A DNA stretch of 64,000 nucleotides from Bisporella sp. PMI_857. Its lineage: Eukaryota > Ascomycota > Leotiomycetes > Helotiales > Helotiaceae. Below are positions 45,526-57,900 of the stretch, in pieces. Positions within the stretch are counted from its first letter, which is position 1. The number at the start of each line of letters is the position of its first letter. The translations under genes and the position numbers were made by a program. The notes under the pieces were generated by a model that had not been told where the DNA came from, did not search any database, and was given only the letters and a program-made list of their open reading frames with translations. The DNA is taken from NCBI GenBank assembly GCA_021307315.1, contig JAJSPD010000018.1, positions 434,001 through 498,000 on the forward strand, given 5' to 3'.

Positions 45526-48500
45526 ATGTCTTACAACAATGGAGGCGGAGTCTGTCTCCCCTCACCGACACACGTTCATCATGTAGATGTATCCTCGTGT
45601 GTGCGGTCGCTCCGACGCTCACTTTCACGGTCCCCATCCAAGGTGAGAACATTGCATTTACCTCCAGGCGTCGCAAGGCTAAATTTGTCGCAGTGGAACC
45701 TGAAATCGCCCAGTCTGTCACCGACGCCTTCATCTTCACCAAAGCGTACAGTATCAAATCCTAACATCCCCGTTCCTAGCAACCCACCGCATACGCCGTC
45801 GCCTTTGGCGGTACCTTTCCCCCCTTCGAAGCTGGTTTTACGCTCTTCTACACGCGCCAAAACTGCCCCCCCGCGACCATCATCTCGACGAACATCTCCA
45901 AAGAGTCCTATGAAGCGCGCATTGAGCCAGGCCTCGGATACTGGAAACGTGCCACCCGCTGCTTCGCTTACTTTTACAAGTGGGCAGGAGAATAGTAAGA
46001 GCGCCAGTCCGGCAGACCGCAAGAGTTTCGAGAGACTTCCCAGAATGTCACTTAATCTTGATGCTCCAGCACCAATTCACCAGGCACTCTCAAGATTAGG
46101 CAGTGATGGCAGCGGGGATAATCATATAGTGGCATCGACCTCCAGCCCGCTCAAGCGCAGTGATGCGATTATGAACCTTGATCAAGCAAGTTTGGGCAGT
46201 CCTGTGGCAAAGCGCAGAAGTTTGCACGGGGCGGCAAGCTTTGGCCATGACTTCAATGTCTTTGACCACGGACCATCATCTACACCGCAATTCGAGATTC
46301 ACGATGACTCCGGTCACGAATATGAGCTGTCTACAACATTCATTTCTGACAACTCTTCACCATCGCTTGTTTCTATGCCTCGAAGATCGTCATCTTTGCG
46401 TAAGTCAACTTTACAACAGCGACATGGCGAGAAGACCTCATGGGGCAGGCGACACGCAGCACAATTAGCACAGCAACTAGCAAATGCATCATCTACTGAA
46501 ACTTCAACACCAGTTCGATCTAAGGATCGACCACGACTTTCTCTGGATCAATTTATGCCTCCACTTGCTCGTGACAGCCCATTCTCCTCTCAGGGAACCC
46601 TACCGAATGCATCAATGCATATGGTAAACCAGCCAACACATCAGCCACATCCTCTTTCACGAACAATGACAACATCCTCGTCTAACTCAAGCATCACTGA
46701 TGATTTGCCAACTCCCACCCACATACCAGTCAACTTTGGGGAGAGGCCACGACCCAGGCTTGATTTCTCCAAATCATTACCAGTGGGCGCAAGACCGCCC
46801 TTTCCAATGGATAATGCAAGAGAAGAAAGTGGCTCTTTCGCAACGCCAAATTACAAGGCAGCTAAACCATTGCCAACTGCATTCATGTCTACAGGGCTGA
46901 TCTCAAAAGTCAACCGCAACCCAGAAGAGCTTCATGTGCCTCGAGGAAACAGCAAGGGAAATATGCCCGATACTCCTTGCAAGAAGCATGTCAACGGATT
47001 CTCAACATATCCAGCAAATGTGCCTGGCAGTGCGATTGCCAAAGCCAGACATATTCGACACTCTTTTGGTACGCCATCAACGCCATTCAGTGGCCATCCA
47101 GCAGTGTCTGGAGCATTTGGCAAGGGAAAGGGTGTGTTTGGAAGCGCTTTCGGCAAGTTGAGCAGACGAGGAAGTTTTCTAAGCGTGGATGGGGATGAAA
47201 GCGGTGGATCACCTGACGCAAAGGGAGATCGCCAGAATAGTGCCGAGTTCGAGATGCCACCAACACCCACCAAGCAGGCACTTCCCAACTTCGGGAGTCC
47301 CAGCAACGCGCGTGGTTTGACAGCTTCGGCTGCTCACGGCGGATTTGGACTTTCGAAGAAGCTTCCCCGATCGAGCAGTAAGTTAAATCTCTCGGCGAGT
47401 CCCGGCGAAGGAGGTGAAGATGATGAAAGTGATGATGAGCCGGTTGACATGAACGACTCTCCCACAATGGTGCACTTCCGTAACACTGCTGCATCATCCG
47501 TCAGCATACCTTCCTTTAGTCGGTCACAGGCGCTTCAGGGCTCACTTTCTCATCCTCCATCTCCCCTGCTTACAATATCCCCTACTATTTCCTTCTTAAG
47601 TCATTCCTCAAAACCCGGCTTTGCTAAAATTAGTCATGTGGCTCCAGCCAGTCCGCTGGAGCGAATAGATTTCTTTGAGAGGCTCTCACCTCGTACACCT
47701 CAAGATAGCGTGACACCACCTGATCCTAGTGGTCTTTCCATCTCCAACCCCAGAGATGGACAAGCTCCAAAACTAGGTCTGAGTGCTTCAATGCCACCTC
47801 CAGCCACACCTACCACCGGAGGTCGTGATTACTTCTCAAAAATCAGTGACCGCCGACTCAGCACAACTCCCGTCAGCGGCTTTGCTCCTACGGAGTTAGA
47901 CGACTCTCTTTCTTCAAGGTTCGAGAAGGTCGAGATGATCGGTACTGGAGAGTTTTCACAGGTGTATCGTGTTACAAAACCTGCGTCTGGCGCATCAACG
48001 CCATCATTCTTTGGTAATACATCATATGGCAATTCTTCTTTGGCGCCTATGCCAGAGAGAGTTTTTGCCGTCAAGAAGTCACGACAGCCTTTCCAAGGCA
48101 CCAGGGACCGACAACGGAAACTGCAGGAAGTCAAGGTGCTTAAGGCACTTGGCCATTCTGATCACGTCGTACATCTTGTTGATAGTTGGGAGGATAAAAA
48201 CTACTTATACATCCAAACTGAATATTGTGAAGAGGGCAGCCTCGACATGTTTTTGGCAGATGTCGGTCGTAAGGGTAGATTAGATGACTTCCGCATCTGG
48301 AAGATCATGCTTGAACTTTGCAAGGTATGATTGACTATATTCTATTTGATTAGTTCCTACTAACATAACTCAGGGATTAAAACATATTCATGAATCGAAC
48401 CATATCCATTTAGACCTGAAGCCTGCCAACATATTCATCACCTTCGAAGGCACTCTTAAAATTGGTGACTTCGGTATGGCTACCCAATGGCCTGCCCAAG

Positions 48501-49147
48501 CTCATATCGAAGGCGAGGGTGATCGCGAGTACATCGGACCGGAGATTCTTTTGGGCCAGTACGACAAGCCAGCTGATGTCTTTGCCTTGGGCTTGATTAT
48601 GCTTGAGATTGCTGGTAACGTTCAATTGCCAGACAATGGTGCAGCTTGGCAAAAACTTCGCTCTGGCGACATGAGCGACGTTCCGAGCCTTACTTGGAGT
48701 ACCGACAGCCAAATCGTTCGAGATGCAACCGGCATTCCAGTAACCGAGAGCGATGTTAGTGTCGATTCCCTCATCAGTGATGATGAGATTGAGACCGACT
48801 TCGGATCACCCACGTTATCAAGCCGGAAACGCAATGCCTTGTCGTTGACTTCAAGCAAGTCTCTCACTCACAACCCAAGTAACCTATTTGGGTCACTGCG
48901 AAGAGGCGAACTTCATGAAGCCCCAGCATTCATGCGAGATATGTATCATGAGCACGCTCTCGACAATCTCATCCGATGGATGATCTCGCCAGCTCCACAG
49001 GATCGGCCAACCATTCAACAGATTCTCGAGTCTCCCAGCCTTCAATGGGTCAACACACGCCGTCGAGCAGGTGCTACGGTTTTTGAGGGCAATTGGGGTC
49101 CAGCTGACGATATCTTGGCTGATGATGCAGAGATGATGGATGTATGA
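45526..49147 (+). CDS. wee1: Wee1-type mitosis inhibitor protein kinase
   Basis: Exons 45526-48324 and 48374-49147. The 49-nt intron is phase 0 with a perfect TACTAAC branch; the product is 1190 residues. The first about 800 residues are a disordered Ser/Pro regulatory region with many SP/TP sites. The kinase domain begins near residue 800: IGTGEFSQVYRV (Gly loop), RVFAVKKSRQPF (Lys), YIQTEYCEEGSLDMFL, then HIHLDLKPANIFITFEG (catalytic loop), IGDFGMATQ (DFG) and EGDREYIGPEILL. The HLDLKP loop in place of HRDLKP and the EGD activation-segment motif are typical of the Wee1/Myt1 family, which phosphorylates the inhibitory Tyr of CDK1 and delays mitosis. An insertion of about 95 residues interrupts the C-lobe (VTESDVSVDSLISDDEIE). 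It is a nuclear/cytosolic cell-cycle kinase. Confidence 0.93.
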
Positions 49148-50102
49148 ATACGCATCAAGAGAATTTGCTCGGATACTCGAATACTCGCTACGATCTCAGC
49201 TACATACATCGCTCGTTCCTGGATAGGACTGGCGAATGTTGGATGCGTTCCCCTATGGACTTCCCCGGTGTTTGGTGTTGCAGGATAGCATGGTGCGCGA
49301 ATTTATACGGCCTTCAACACGAAACGAACGACAAATACATTGAATCCCTTCATGTGCTATGATTGCTCTTACATAATCTTCGAAGATAATAATCTTTTTA
49401 TGCATTCACGAACAAACACGTTACGAGTTTGACGACGCCAGGAAACCTTCTGGTCTCCTCATCGCTCCAAATTGGACGAGAGAGTTATGTTATGGATTAT
49501 GATGGGGTTTTAGTTCTGCTTTTGCTAGGATTTGCTCTGAAAAGTTTTTTGGCTTGTGCTTTGGAGGAATGTTTTAGCTACTATTGCGGAGGGATATCGG
49601 CTTAACCAGATTTTGGTTGCTTTGTATGGCTATGGGGAATTGCATGAGAACCTCTGAAGTTAGGTGTAGATAGACCAGAGACGGCTGATTGTTATAGACT
49701 ATCGGATCGTAATAATGGGTTACTTGTCTAGAGGAGACTCAGAAATGAAAGACAAGATGAACTCTAGGGATAATCTCAGAGCTTGCTCGCTCTCTCATTC
49801 TTGATTGTTCAAAATCTCCTTTATTTGTTTGGTATGTCTCTCACTCATCAGCTACGAAGCTTGCTTCTTATTATTAACGTATCTGTGCCAACTTCCCTTT
49901 TGATCCTTTAAAGCTGGAGGCTTACAAGGCATCCTATTTTCTCTTTCACCTTCGCCTTTGGCCGGCCAATGGTCACAATCAAGTAACGTTCCAAGTCGGA
50001 GACAAATACAAAACAGCTAAGCGAGCTCAATAGGGCTCCGCCAAAACCAGGCGGCGAGAAGCTACAATAGCACTACCGTGAAGCCATCACCATACCGCAA
50101 CA
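49148..50102. other. Intergenic, no supported gene
   Basis: 3' flank of the kinase gene. Nothing recognisable. Confidence 0.5.
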
Positions 50103-50288
50103 ATGGTAAGGCTTAGTATTGGATTCAAAATTCTAACACACCGGCCATTGTTCTAGCTGATAAAAGAACGGATTCTTTTGAGCTCCACGATCTCTTTCTT
50201 TTCCTTGCAACGTTGATTCAAGTTTGGCTACGAGTAACCACAAGCAAAGTTTCTTTTTTTTTTTATTTGAATTCATCTCCAATACATA

Positions 50289-50501
50289 ATGTCTCTCGTT
50301 GCTCAGCCCACCCGGCCTCCCAAGTCCCTTCTCCCTGCAAAATGTCACGCGGATATCATGTACAACGTCATGAGCCAAGTCGCCGACGCGATCACTTACC
50401 GCGGAACCAACATCATGCTGGACCGATCCGACGGCACCAACCCGACGCCAGACGACACCGGCTCCCGCTCAAGGAGGAGTGGAGTCATGGAAGGGTGTTG
50501 A
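50289..50501 (+). CDS. Possible small protein, 70 residues (weak)
   Basis: ATG in fair context opens MSLVAQPTRPPKSLLPAKCH and continues VMSQVADAITYRGTNIML, a composition that looks coded. About 180 bp upstream there is a textbook intron (GTAAGG at 50106, TTCTAAC branch, TTCTAG ending 50156) directly behind an ATG, suggesting a spliced plus-strand transcript. The frame ends at TGA 50499-50501 just as another frame (LKEEWSHGRVLIRGWNG, to 50563) also looks coded, so the gene may be frameshifted. No family is recognised. Confidence 0.3.
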   Translation: MSLVAQPTRPPKSLLPAKCHADIMYNVMSQVADAITYRGTNIMLDRSDGTNPTPDDTGSRSRRSGVMEGC

Positions 50502-50563
50502 TTAGAGGGTGGAACGGGGTGGGTTTGGAGGTCCTTTTTGGGGGAGATGTAGCAGTGGTTTAG

Positions 50564-52179
50564 GACGACCGTGGAGCTCGCCGTGGGAGGATACCGCTGT
50601 CAGGAGCTGAGATTAACTTATGACGATGTGAGAAACGACGGCTTGGTGGATCGGAAAATACGGTATGGAGGATGTTGCTTAGATAGGATGCGCAGTTATG
50701 AGGCCTTGAGGCCGGGCCTCTTGATAAGCGCTTCTAGGTGTGCAATTTGATCGCGCTTATCAAATCCAAGGTCACTCTACCGGATTTCAGGACGCATCTT
50801 CCCTTCTATGCTCTAGTTCCGAAGCCTATACCACCTCACGTATGATTGAAGGATAAGAGGGATGGAGTATTCTCTTGTTGTCTCTTCTGAAATGTCAGAC
50901 GGTCTACCACGCTGAAAGCAAAAACTTCAAATCGTACGCCCAACTTCGGCGCCGGAGATGACTAGGAGAATGGGTCTGCGGAGGAAGAGGGAGTATTTCG
51001 GGCGGCGGCGAGGCCTAGCGGCCGGAGAGCGGTCCGCCGTTCCATGTGTTTGGTCCCAAGGACGGGCCTAAACTAGGGAGCCACAGGAACGTGCTCTGGA
51101 AGGATGCACAAGGGAAGAAGGATGGTGTAGGTGATGGTGATGCTACTGCTGATGATGGCCATGATGGGGTATCTCCGCGTCTGCAAACCCAACAAACTCT
51201 TGCCTTGATCCCGCCTTCGACCTTGATAGCCCCGAGACCTGGCCGCGCAATAGGCTCGGTCGTTTGAAGCCGCCTGATGCGTCCGAAAAAGCATTTCTTG
51301 ATGGCTGTAGAAGATCTGGATACGGGATTATGGCGAGGGGATATCGACGGTCTTCTCTCTGAGTGATAGCACTTTTTATTTTCAAAGATAATAAGCTTAC
51401 TCGTTGACTTGGTCACTTGCGAAATAAAGAGGACTAATCGCCCACAGTGATTGGTTTCATGAAGCAGCTAGCGCCGCTGGTGAAAATGGCAGGCTATACT
51501 GAAGTGACTAGAGCAGAGGTAGCAATTGAATTCAAGCCTGATCTCCAGCTCTCAGTCCCAAAATACGCAATTCTTTGGTGTCAGCATGAGAAATTATAAG
51601 TAATGGGAAAATCTCATCTATTCTGCTGGCCTACTTATGCACAATGGCATTCAAACACCTTTGCTTACTAGAACATTATGTACCAATATAACAAAAGCCA
51701 AAACGCTCCTTATAAAAATCTTTGCCGCCCGAGAAACATTTTGCTTCCCCCAGCTTTTTCTTAGGCTCAGGCGGCGCCGCCCAGGTGAACATAAACAAAA
51801 GAGATCTATATTATTACAAAGGCACTGGGTATCAAAGGTGTCCAGAAAACGAATACAAACAGGGAATTGTGTACAATTGGCGAAGATGCAAAGATGCAAA
51901 GGTGCAAAGATGCAAAGGTGCAAAGATGCAAAGGTGCAAAGATGCAAAGATGCAAAGAAAGTGCTGTCGGTGAAAGACCCGGTGGTGCGTGCACTTGCGA
52001 GGTTACTCTTGTGGGATATCAGCCATTGGAATTTCCACTAGGCTCGTCAACTTCTTTGGAAACGGTCTCTGGTCTGGTGGCGAAACATATTCCCATGCCA
52101 TTCGTCCGTGCTCGGCTCGACTTTGAGTGTAGCTCTTTAATTTCTGGTTCAATAGTTGTAATGACGGGCGGCTCGCGGC
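50564..52179. other. Intergenic, no supported gene
   Basis: Overlapping frames around 51015-51416 on both strands are mutually shadowing and not supported. It contains the 8-bp tandem repeat at 51883-51957. Confidence 0.45.
51883..51957 (+). repeat. 8-bp tandem repeat (AAGRTGCA)
   Basis: Nine consecutive copies of AAGATGCA/AAGGTGCA, the two variants alternating in the middle so that a 16-bp higher-order unit is visible. Perfect spacing and near-identity suggest recent expansion. Confidence 0.92.
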
Positions 52180-54186
52180 TCACGGCTCACTTTTTGCTCT
52201 CATGAAAGTTGGCTCTTCCAAGTCCGCATCAGGATCCACGAGGTATGCCAAAGGAGCCCAAACACGCCAATGTAAAACTCCTATATGTGCTATTCTTGTC
52301 GCTACATCCTCGATTTCCTCGTTAACGCTACCGACCTTGGTTGAGGAGACCGTAGTACTCTTTTGGCCAGTTGCGGCCTCGAACATTTGTGGGCATGTCA
52401 ATGGCGTGTATGAGTCCACTAGTTTTCGCAGCACAGGATACAACTGGACAAGGACTTTGCGCTCAGCATCTCGGTATGGCCCAGAGCCAGTGTTGGAAAG
52501 ATAGGAGGCAAGCTCGAATTCGACTTGCGGCAGCCGAGTGAGATTTGCGGTTGTAGAGTGGAGGATCTGGAGGGCGAGTGCTGGGGCGAGGATCCTCCAT
52601 CTGTCGGGGGAATTGGAAGATGACAGAATTGCCTGAAGAGAGGAACGAACGTGTGGAGATGTGTCGACAGAAGGCATAGAGAGGCAGAGCGGCGATGGTG
52701 CATAATCTGGCGTTGAGGCCAAGGATAGCGGTGATGATCGTGGACTAGGAAATGATGAAGTGACGGCATCATCTTCTAGATGCGAGAATCTGTGATGATT
52801 TCCTGATGCACGGATGGAGAGAAAATCGTATGGCGATGGGAGAACGGGGTCTAGAGAAGGAATACTGTTGTCGGCTGGAGAGGCAGGCCTTGTGGAGGGA
52901 GAGGCAACGGTTGACGTGACTGGGGTATCATCGCATGCCATACGACGTGCTGCCTGTCTTCTACTGTCTGCTTGCAGTCTACGGAACAATTGCATACAGA
53001 TCTCCAATTTGATCATATCTTCTATATCTGCGTGAAGTTTGTGCAGGCGTTCTGTGTCCCAAATGAAGGTGTCAGGATGAGGTGTATTCGTCGGTTGAAG
53101 AATCAGGTCTACTAATGCCTTCATGAAGTCCCAGAAGTTGTCCTTTGACTGAGCCACGGAAACTATATCCGGTAAATCCCTCGCGTTCCTGAACCATGCA
53201 TGAGCCTGCCCAACGTTTACCTTATCCAAAGCAATCTTTCTCATAAAGAATTTCTGCTCAAAGTGGATTGTGTCCTCGATGAGAAGCGGTCTAAGGCATC
53301 TAATCTGGTGATTTGCAACATCCTATGAATGTATCAGTAAAGGGACGCAATCTTTCTTGTCTCAGAAACTCACCAGCTTCATCGCTTCCAAAACCCCCAA
53401 TAAGTTCCGCATACCTAAGACCAACTTTGCAACATCGCCTTCTTGGTCGCCCATGCTAATTTGTATGACCATTTCATCTACCCACGTGTCTCTCATAGGT
53501 GCGCAGTGGCACTTCAAAAGCTGAGATAACCATTGAGCCAATTTTGGTAGATCTGCCACCCCTTTACAAAATTGCTGCATAAGTAGATCAACATTAAAAG
53601 TCTCTTCTACTGATGGGCGATCTCGTTGAGGAACTAGGGTTTCTAATATGCCTCGAATAGCTTTCAAAGTAGCAGGTAGACACCAATCGGCGTTTCCATA
53701 CTGGTTATTAAAATCCTCTCGATTTGTGAGGAAGTGACAAAGCTGTGTCCGCATTAACTCATAAAAGGCATCTTGCTTCTCAGCCTTTATCTTGCCCTTC
53801 TCGCCGTCTAGATTTGGCCTAAAGTGCAGATCTGGATCAAAATTGATATCATGCCGTAATTTGGGATTGTGAACGATTTTATTGACGTCAAGTTCGCTCA
53901 GTGTCTTTTTGGTTACCGGAGGCTCCAAAGCGGCATATTGATCGAATGCTGCAGGCGTTCTTTGTAGCAAATGATGATTATAAGTCCTAGGCGGAGACGA
54001 CTGCCGGCATGTTGCCAATCCAAAATGGCCTTGACCTTCGACATTTTCATCTCCAATTTTCTGACTGCTTTCTTTCACCGCCGCTGGCGCTCTCGATTTG
54101 TCTTCATCGTTGCCCGAAGGAGGGTTGAGATGATTATTCGCCGCTGCAGTGCTGTTGGCACGTTCTTTTCTCATCTCGTGTCTCAT
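52180..54186 (-). CDS. Sok1/TCP11-domain protein
   Basis: Minus-strand exons 54186-53374 and 53322-52180, a 51-nt intron, phase 0, 651 residues. The first about 100 residues are disordered. The TCP11 domain starts near residue 120 and includes DAFYELMRTQLCHFLTN, NADWCLPATLKAIRGILETL, KLVLGMRNLLGVLEAMKL, then DVANHQIRCLRPLLIEDTI across the intron. It resumes after a Ser/Pro insertion of about 100 residues (RWRILAPALALQILH; VLHWRVWAPLAYLV). Fungal members include yeast Sok1, a dosage suppressor of PKA defects. The biochemical role is unsettled but points to cAMP/PKA-related growth control. The first ATG (MRHEMRKERANS) is used; a longer N-terminus is not visible. Confidence 0.85.
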
Positions 54187-57100
54187 TATGATAAATTATC
54201 TTTGCCTCCCAGACCAGCTGCGAATCAAATCCCTTTCTCGCCTGTCCTCAAATTCCTTTTTCCTTGGGGGGGTCGATATTCCTAGGGACCAAGAATGTAC
54301 CGATAACCTCGTCGGCGTAGTGCGATGCTGAGACGATGCGAGTGGATCTTGAATCCATGTTAGTATTTATTTCTAGTGCAAACAACTATAGGGATCTTGT
54401 GCTCGTTTCAATGATCTCGTGGTTTGGAAGACGGACAACTGCATCTGTGCTACTTGTCTCGAGGCATGTCTCGAAGACTCTGCGGGTAGCGACCCTTAAA
54501 AGCACAGCAACGTTTGTCAAGTAGAAGTGGGCACGCGGAGCTAGACATACCTCTATATTTTGTGTCTCTTCAGGTTGTTGTCTAATTAATAGTTGGTTTT
54601 GTCTATTTCTACAGCTTGGTGGTACAACAGCCTTCGTGTAGCTTGAATGAGTGTAATGAGACGAATTGTTCGTCGCTCGCGAATGTTCGTGTGATGGCGA
54701 TGTTGAAGACAACAGTGGTAGACAAAGGAATGGCGTTAAGTTGGAGAAAGGAGTTGGAAGGAAGGAGCTAAGTACCGAAAGCAACAGAAGATGTTATTGT
54801 TACAAGACGAAATTAGTGTTTAGCAAGGTACAGGATGCCAGCGTGATGATCTGATATGCTCAGGATTTTGCAAGGAATGAGAGCCCGCAGTCTGGAAGCA
54901 GCGAAGCAGGGAGAGAAATGACGCCTTGACCTTTTCTGTTTTTTTTAAGTATTTATGATAATCCTACGCCCGAACTGCTTTGTATTTTCTCGATATTTCA
55001 AGACACCGTATGCCAGGCGTAATATAAATGCAATGTCGGTGTAGAAGCTGAGACGGCTTAGACCCTCTTCGGAAAATTAGATGTCACCAACGCAATGCCG
55101 ACGCAGCTAGGAAGATTTATGGCTTGATTGATCTCGTTACCGTATCCAAAGAGAAGGCTAGAAGAAGTATTATGGAATGAAGTACCCGCTTGGTGGTCGA
55201 TACGAGTGTAATATGGGCTTATAGGAAGGGGTAGAAGTAAGCCCCGGGTATGATTGGTTTACAAAAAATATATAATAAATTTGATGTCTGAAAGCCAGGA
55301 ATTCATGAGTGCGGAAACCAAATTGCTGGGATGGGAGGGGCTTTATACTGTAATAATTCTAGATGTTTCGCCCCCCTTCCGATCTGAATCTGAGCACTGC
55401 AATTGGTATGAATTTTTTGTTGAATTTGACACGATAGTTGCCCCCCCCCCCCCTAATTCATCGTTCCTTTTGCCATTGCCCTTAGTCATGTACTATCATG
55501 TAGTCAGCTCACGCCATTAATCAAAATAATTTCTAGAATCATAAGGAAGGATCTCCCCCATCTTCAACAGACTTGGATGTCAGCCAATGCGGCGTACCAT
55601 CAAAAATCCTCGAAACTACCTTTTAAATATGAGAAAGGCCAAGCGGAGGTGGTTACTCTTAGTATTGAACCGCAAGGGGTTTAATTTCATATGCAAGGCA
55701 AAGCCGGTACCTGGACTTTCCCCTACAAGGCCTGAATGAAGCCCCTGGATAATACCTCTTTAGGCATGGCTGACATGCTCTGCATGAGTCTTGGACTGAT
55801 TTGAGCAATGTAAAGCCCATTACCAAATAGGAGGCTGTCTTACCAGGAACAAATGTTCTAAAAATCTCCCAGCTTCCAGCAGGCTATTCGCTACCAAAGT
55901 ATCATCCCTGATGTGCCAATGCATCTGCTGTTTGCCTCACAAATTATCCCAACAAAAAACGGTTTCCTTGCTGCCATTGAGCAAACGAGGCTCTCTCTGA
56001 TTTTCTTCCCCATACCATGAACCTAACCCAGAGATGATCGGCCAAAGTATAAAAAGACTTGGATTTCCCTTGACGATCGTGAAGTGCCAGCGCTATTTGT
56101 ACTGTATTCTCGAGATTAACATTCCCACCTTCCACAAAGGAGTCAGACGCCCTCCCCTCCTTGTTAAACTGCAAGCACCCAGGATAGCACTCTCGGGAGC
56201 GTTTACCAGCGGAATGATGAGCAAGACTCGTACTTTATTATCTTATGCGCGTAGGATGCCGATTCATCAGCCCTCAAAAAGGTTCTTAACCAGCATAGTC
56301 GGGCGTAACAATCAATAACCCCCCCCGACCACCAGACTATTGACACGAGGATGTGTGCTAAAGGAAATATTCCAATCTCTACACACAGCACAGATAGCAC
56401 AGATAGCGTGGGGATGAGAGCATGTTTATGAAGGCGTTGGAATCCAGCCATTGCGTGGGATTCATGGAAGTGAAGGATGTGGGATCAAATGGAGTGGGAT
56501 GGGCAGCCCTGAATCTCGCTCGTGTCGCCTGCTTCTGGCACAGTTAAGTAGGATATCCTCGACACCTAAGCGTCGTCTTTCACCCATCCCGTCTTGTCAG
56601 ATTCTCACGTAAAGTCGCAATGACGGCATCTCCGGGCCAAGGATTCACATAATATGCAGTTGTCAAACATCTCTACTACTACATATCTGGTCATCGTGCA
56701 TGACTTTGACGGCCACCGGCATCTACGGAGGAGGCACCAACTTTATACTCTTCCATTTGCTAAGCAGTCGCAGCACTTCCATGCTCAAACGGATATGTTT
56801 GACGATAGTATCATATCTCGCAGGCCCATCGGATTCAAAAAGTTATCGCCAATCTTAGACATCAATCCCTCCAAAAACTCAAGAAGTTAGGATCTCTATT
56901 TCCATTGGCTCAAACGCAATTGTGTAACATCAAATTTGACAACTCGAGCGAGCCAGAGTGGTGCAACAAGCGAAAGTTTGCTTTTCAAACTTAGGCCCTA
57001 TGCCGTATCCCTAAAGTAGGGCGAACGAAGTTTGCGAGGCTCATCAGTGCGATGGGGCTAAATATCACGGGGCGCTTCAAAATTTCCACACATGTCTTGT

Positions 57101-57349
57101 CGATCACAAGCCTCATTTCAAGAGCGCCAATATAGCAAAATCATGAGCCTTGAAGGCACACATCAAGGACGTCGGGGTTCGATCAAAAGGTCGATGATCT
57201 TTCAGCTCAGGGGTACGACTCATGAGTATTGACACTCTCAGGTGCCAGCATCAGATCATTATGTGCCTGATTTGTGCCCTTTCTCACCACTCAGTCATTG
57301 ACAAGCCAGCACATACCTTTTGTCTCCATACGTGCTGCGTATCAATCAA
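54187..57349. other. Long gene-free region
   Basis: Promoter of the Sok1/TCP11 gene and further sequence with only short, unsupported frames. A run of 13 C lies at 55441-55453. No element ends or gene families recognised. Confidence 0.5.
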
Positions 57350-57900
57350 AAAGCTATATGTGGTGAACGTGGACGGCCCTTGAGCATCTCCACTGCATTT
57401 TCGCATCCAGCTTCGGGTTGCTTGGAAGATGATTTTTATTCCCAGTCGCAAGGCGGGCGTACGGCATTAAACCCCTGGCTTCATCGATCTCCGAATGAAT
57501 ATTGAGCAAGTGTCTCAATTCCGAGCCCGATGCCACTCCTTGAATTGTCTGACTCGCTTCATTGTGTGGCAACACCTCTCGCAACTGGGTTGACGGGCAT
57601 TACTCTTTCTGGAGACTTCTCAATTAGGTCAAATCTTCCAGGGTGACCGGCGCAAGAACGGAACAAGTTGCATTGACCAGGTCATCAAGATTCTTGAGGC
57701 GAAGGTTATCACCGACAATAGACCTATATGTGACACAAAACAAACTATCTCCACATATTGGCTATGCACTACACGCTTTTTTTTTGCTTTTTTTTAGAAC
57801 ACTAGCTTTCAAAAACGAGATTCTGACATCCAGATCAATTTGGTCGGTGTCATGTTGTAAGGTACCAGTGTTCTTTTGCATTCTGAATGCTCTTCTATAT
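57350..57900 (-). pseudogene. Possible decayed gene of unknown family
   Basis: Minus-strand translation gives coding-like islands in changing frames: DTDQIDLDVRISFLKASV (about 57850-57795), VGDNLRLKNLDDLVNATC with VLAPVTLEDL (about 57715-57630), an overlapping shifted frame HPGRFDLIEKSPERVMPV, and EIDEARGLMPYARLATGN (about 57480-57425). Stops separate them. The islands read like one former globular protein. I cannot name the family, and intervening introns cannot be excluded. Confidence 0.3.

Noticed and set aside
45579..46022. Minus-strand frame inside the Wee1 gene
   Set aside because: It is a shadow of the biased Ser/Pro coding sequence on the plus strand.
51651..51994. Cys/His/Leu-rich frames over the 8-bp repeat
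   Set aside because: The repeated peptides simply translate the AAGRTGCA array in several frames on both strands.
57170..57195. GGGGTTCGATC, tRNA B-box-like
   Set aside because: No A box at the right distance and no acceptor stem.
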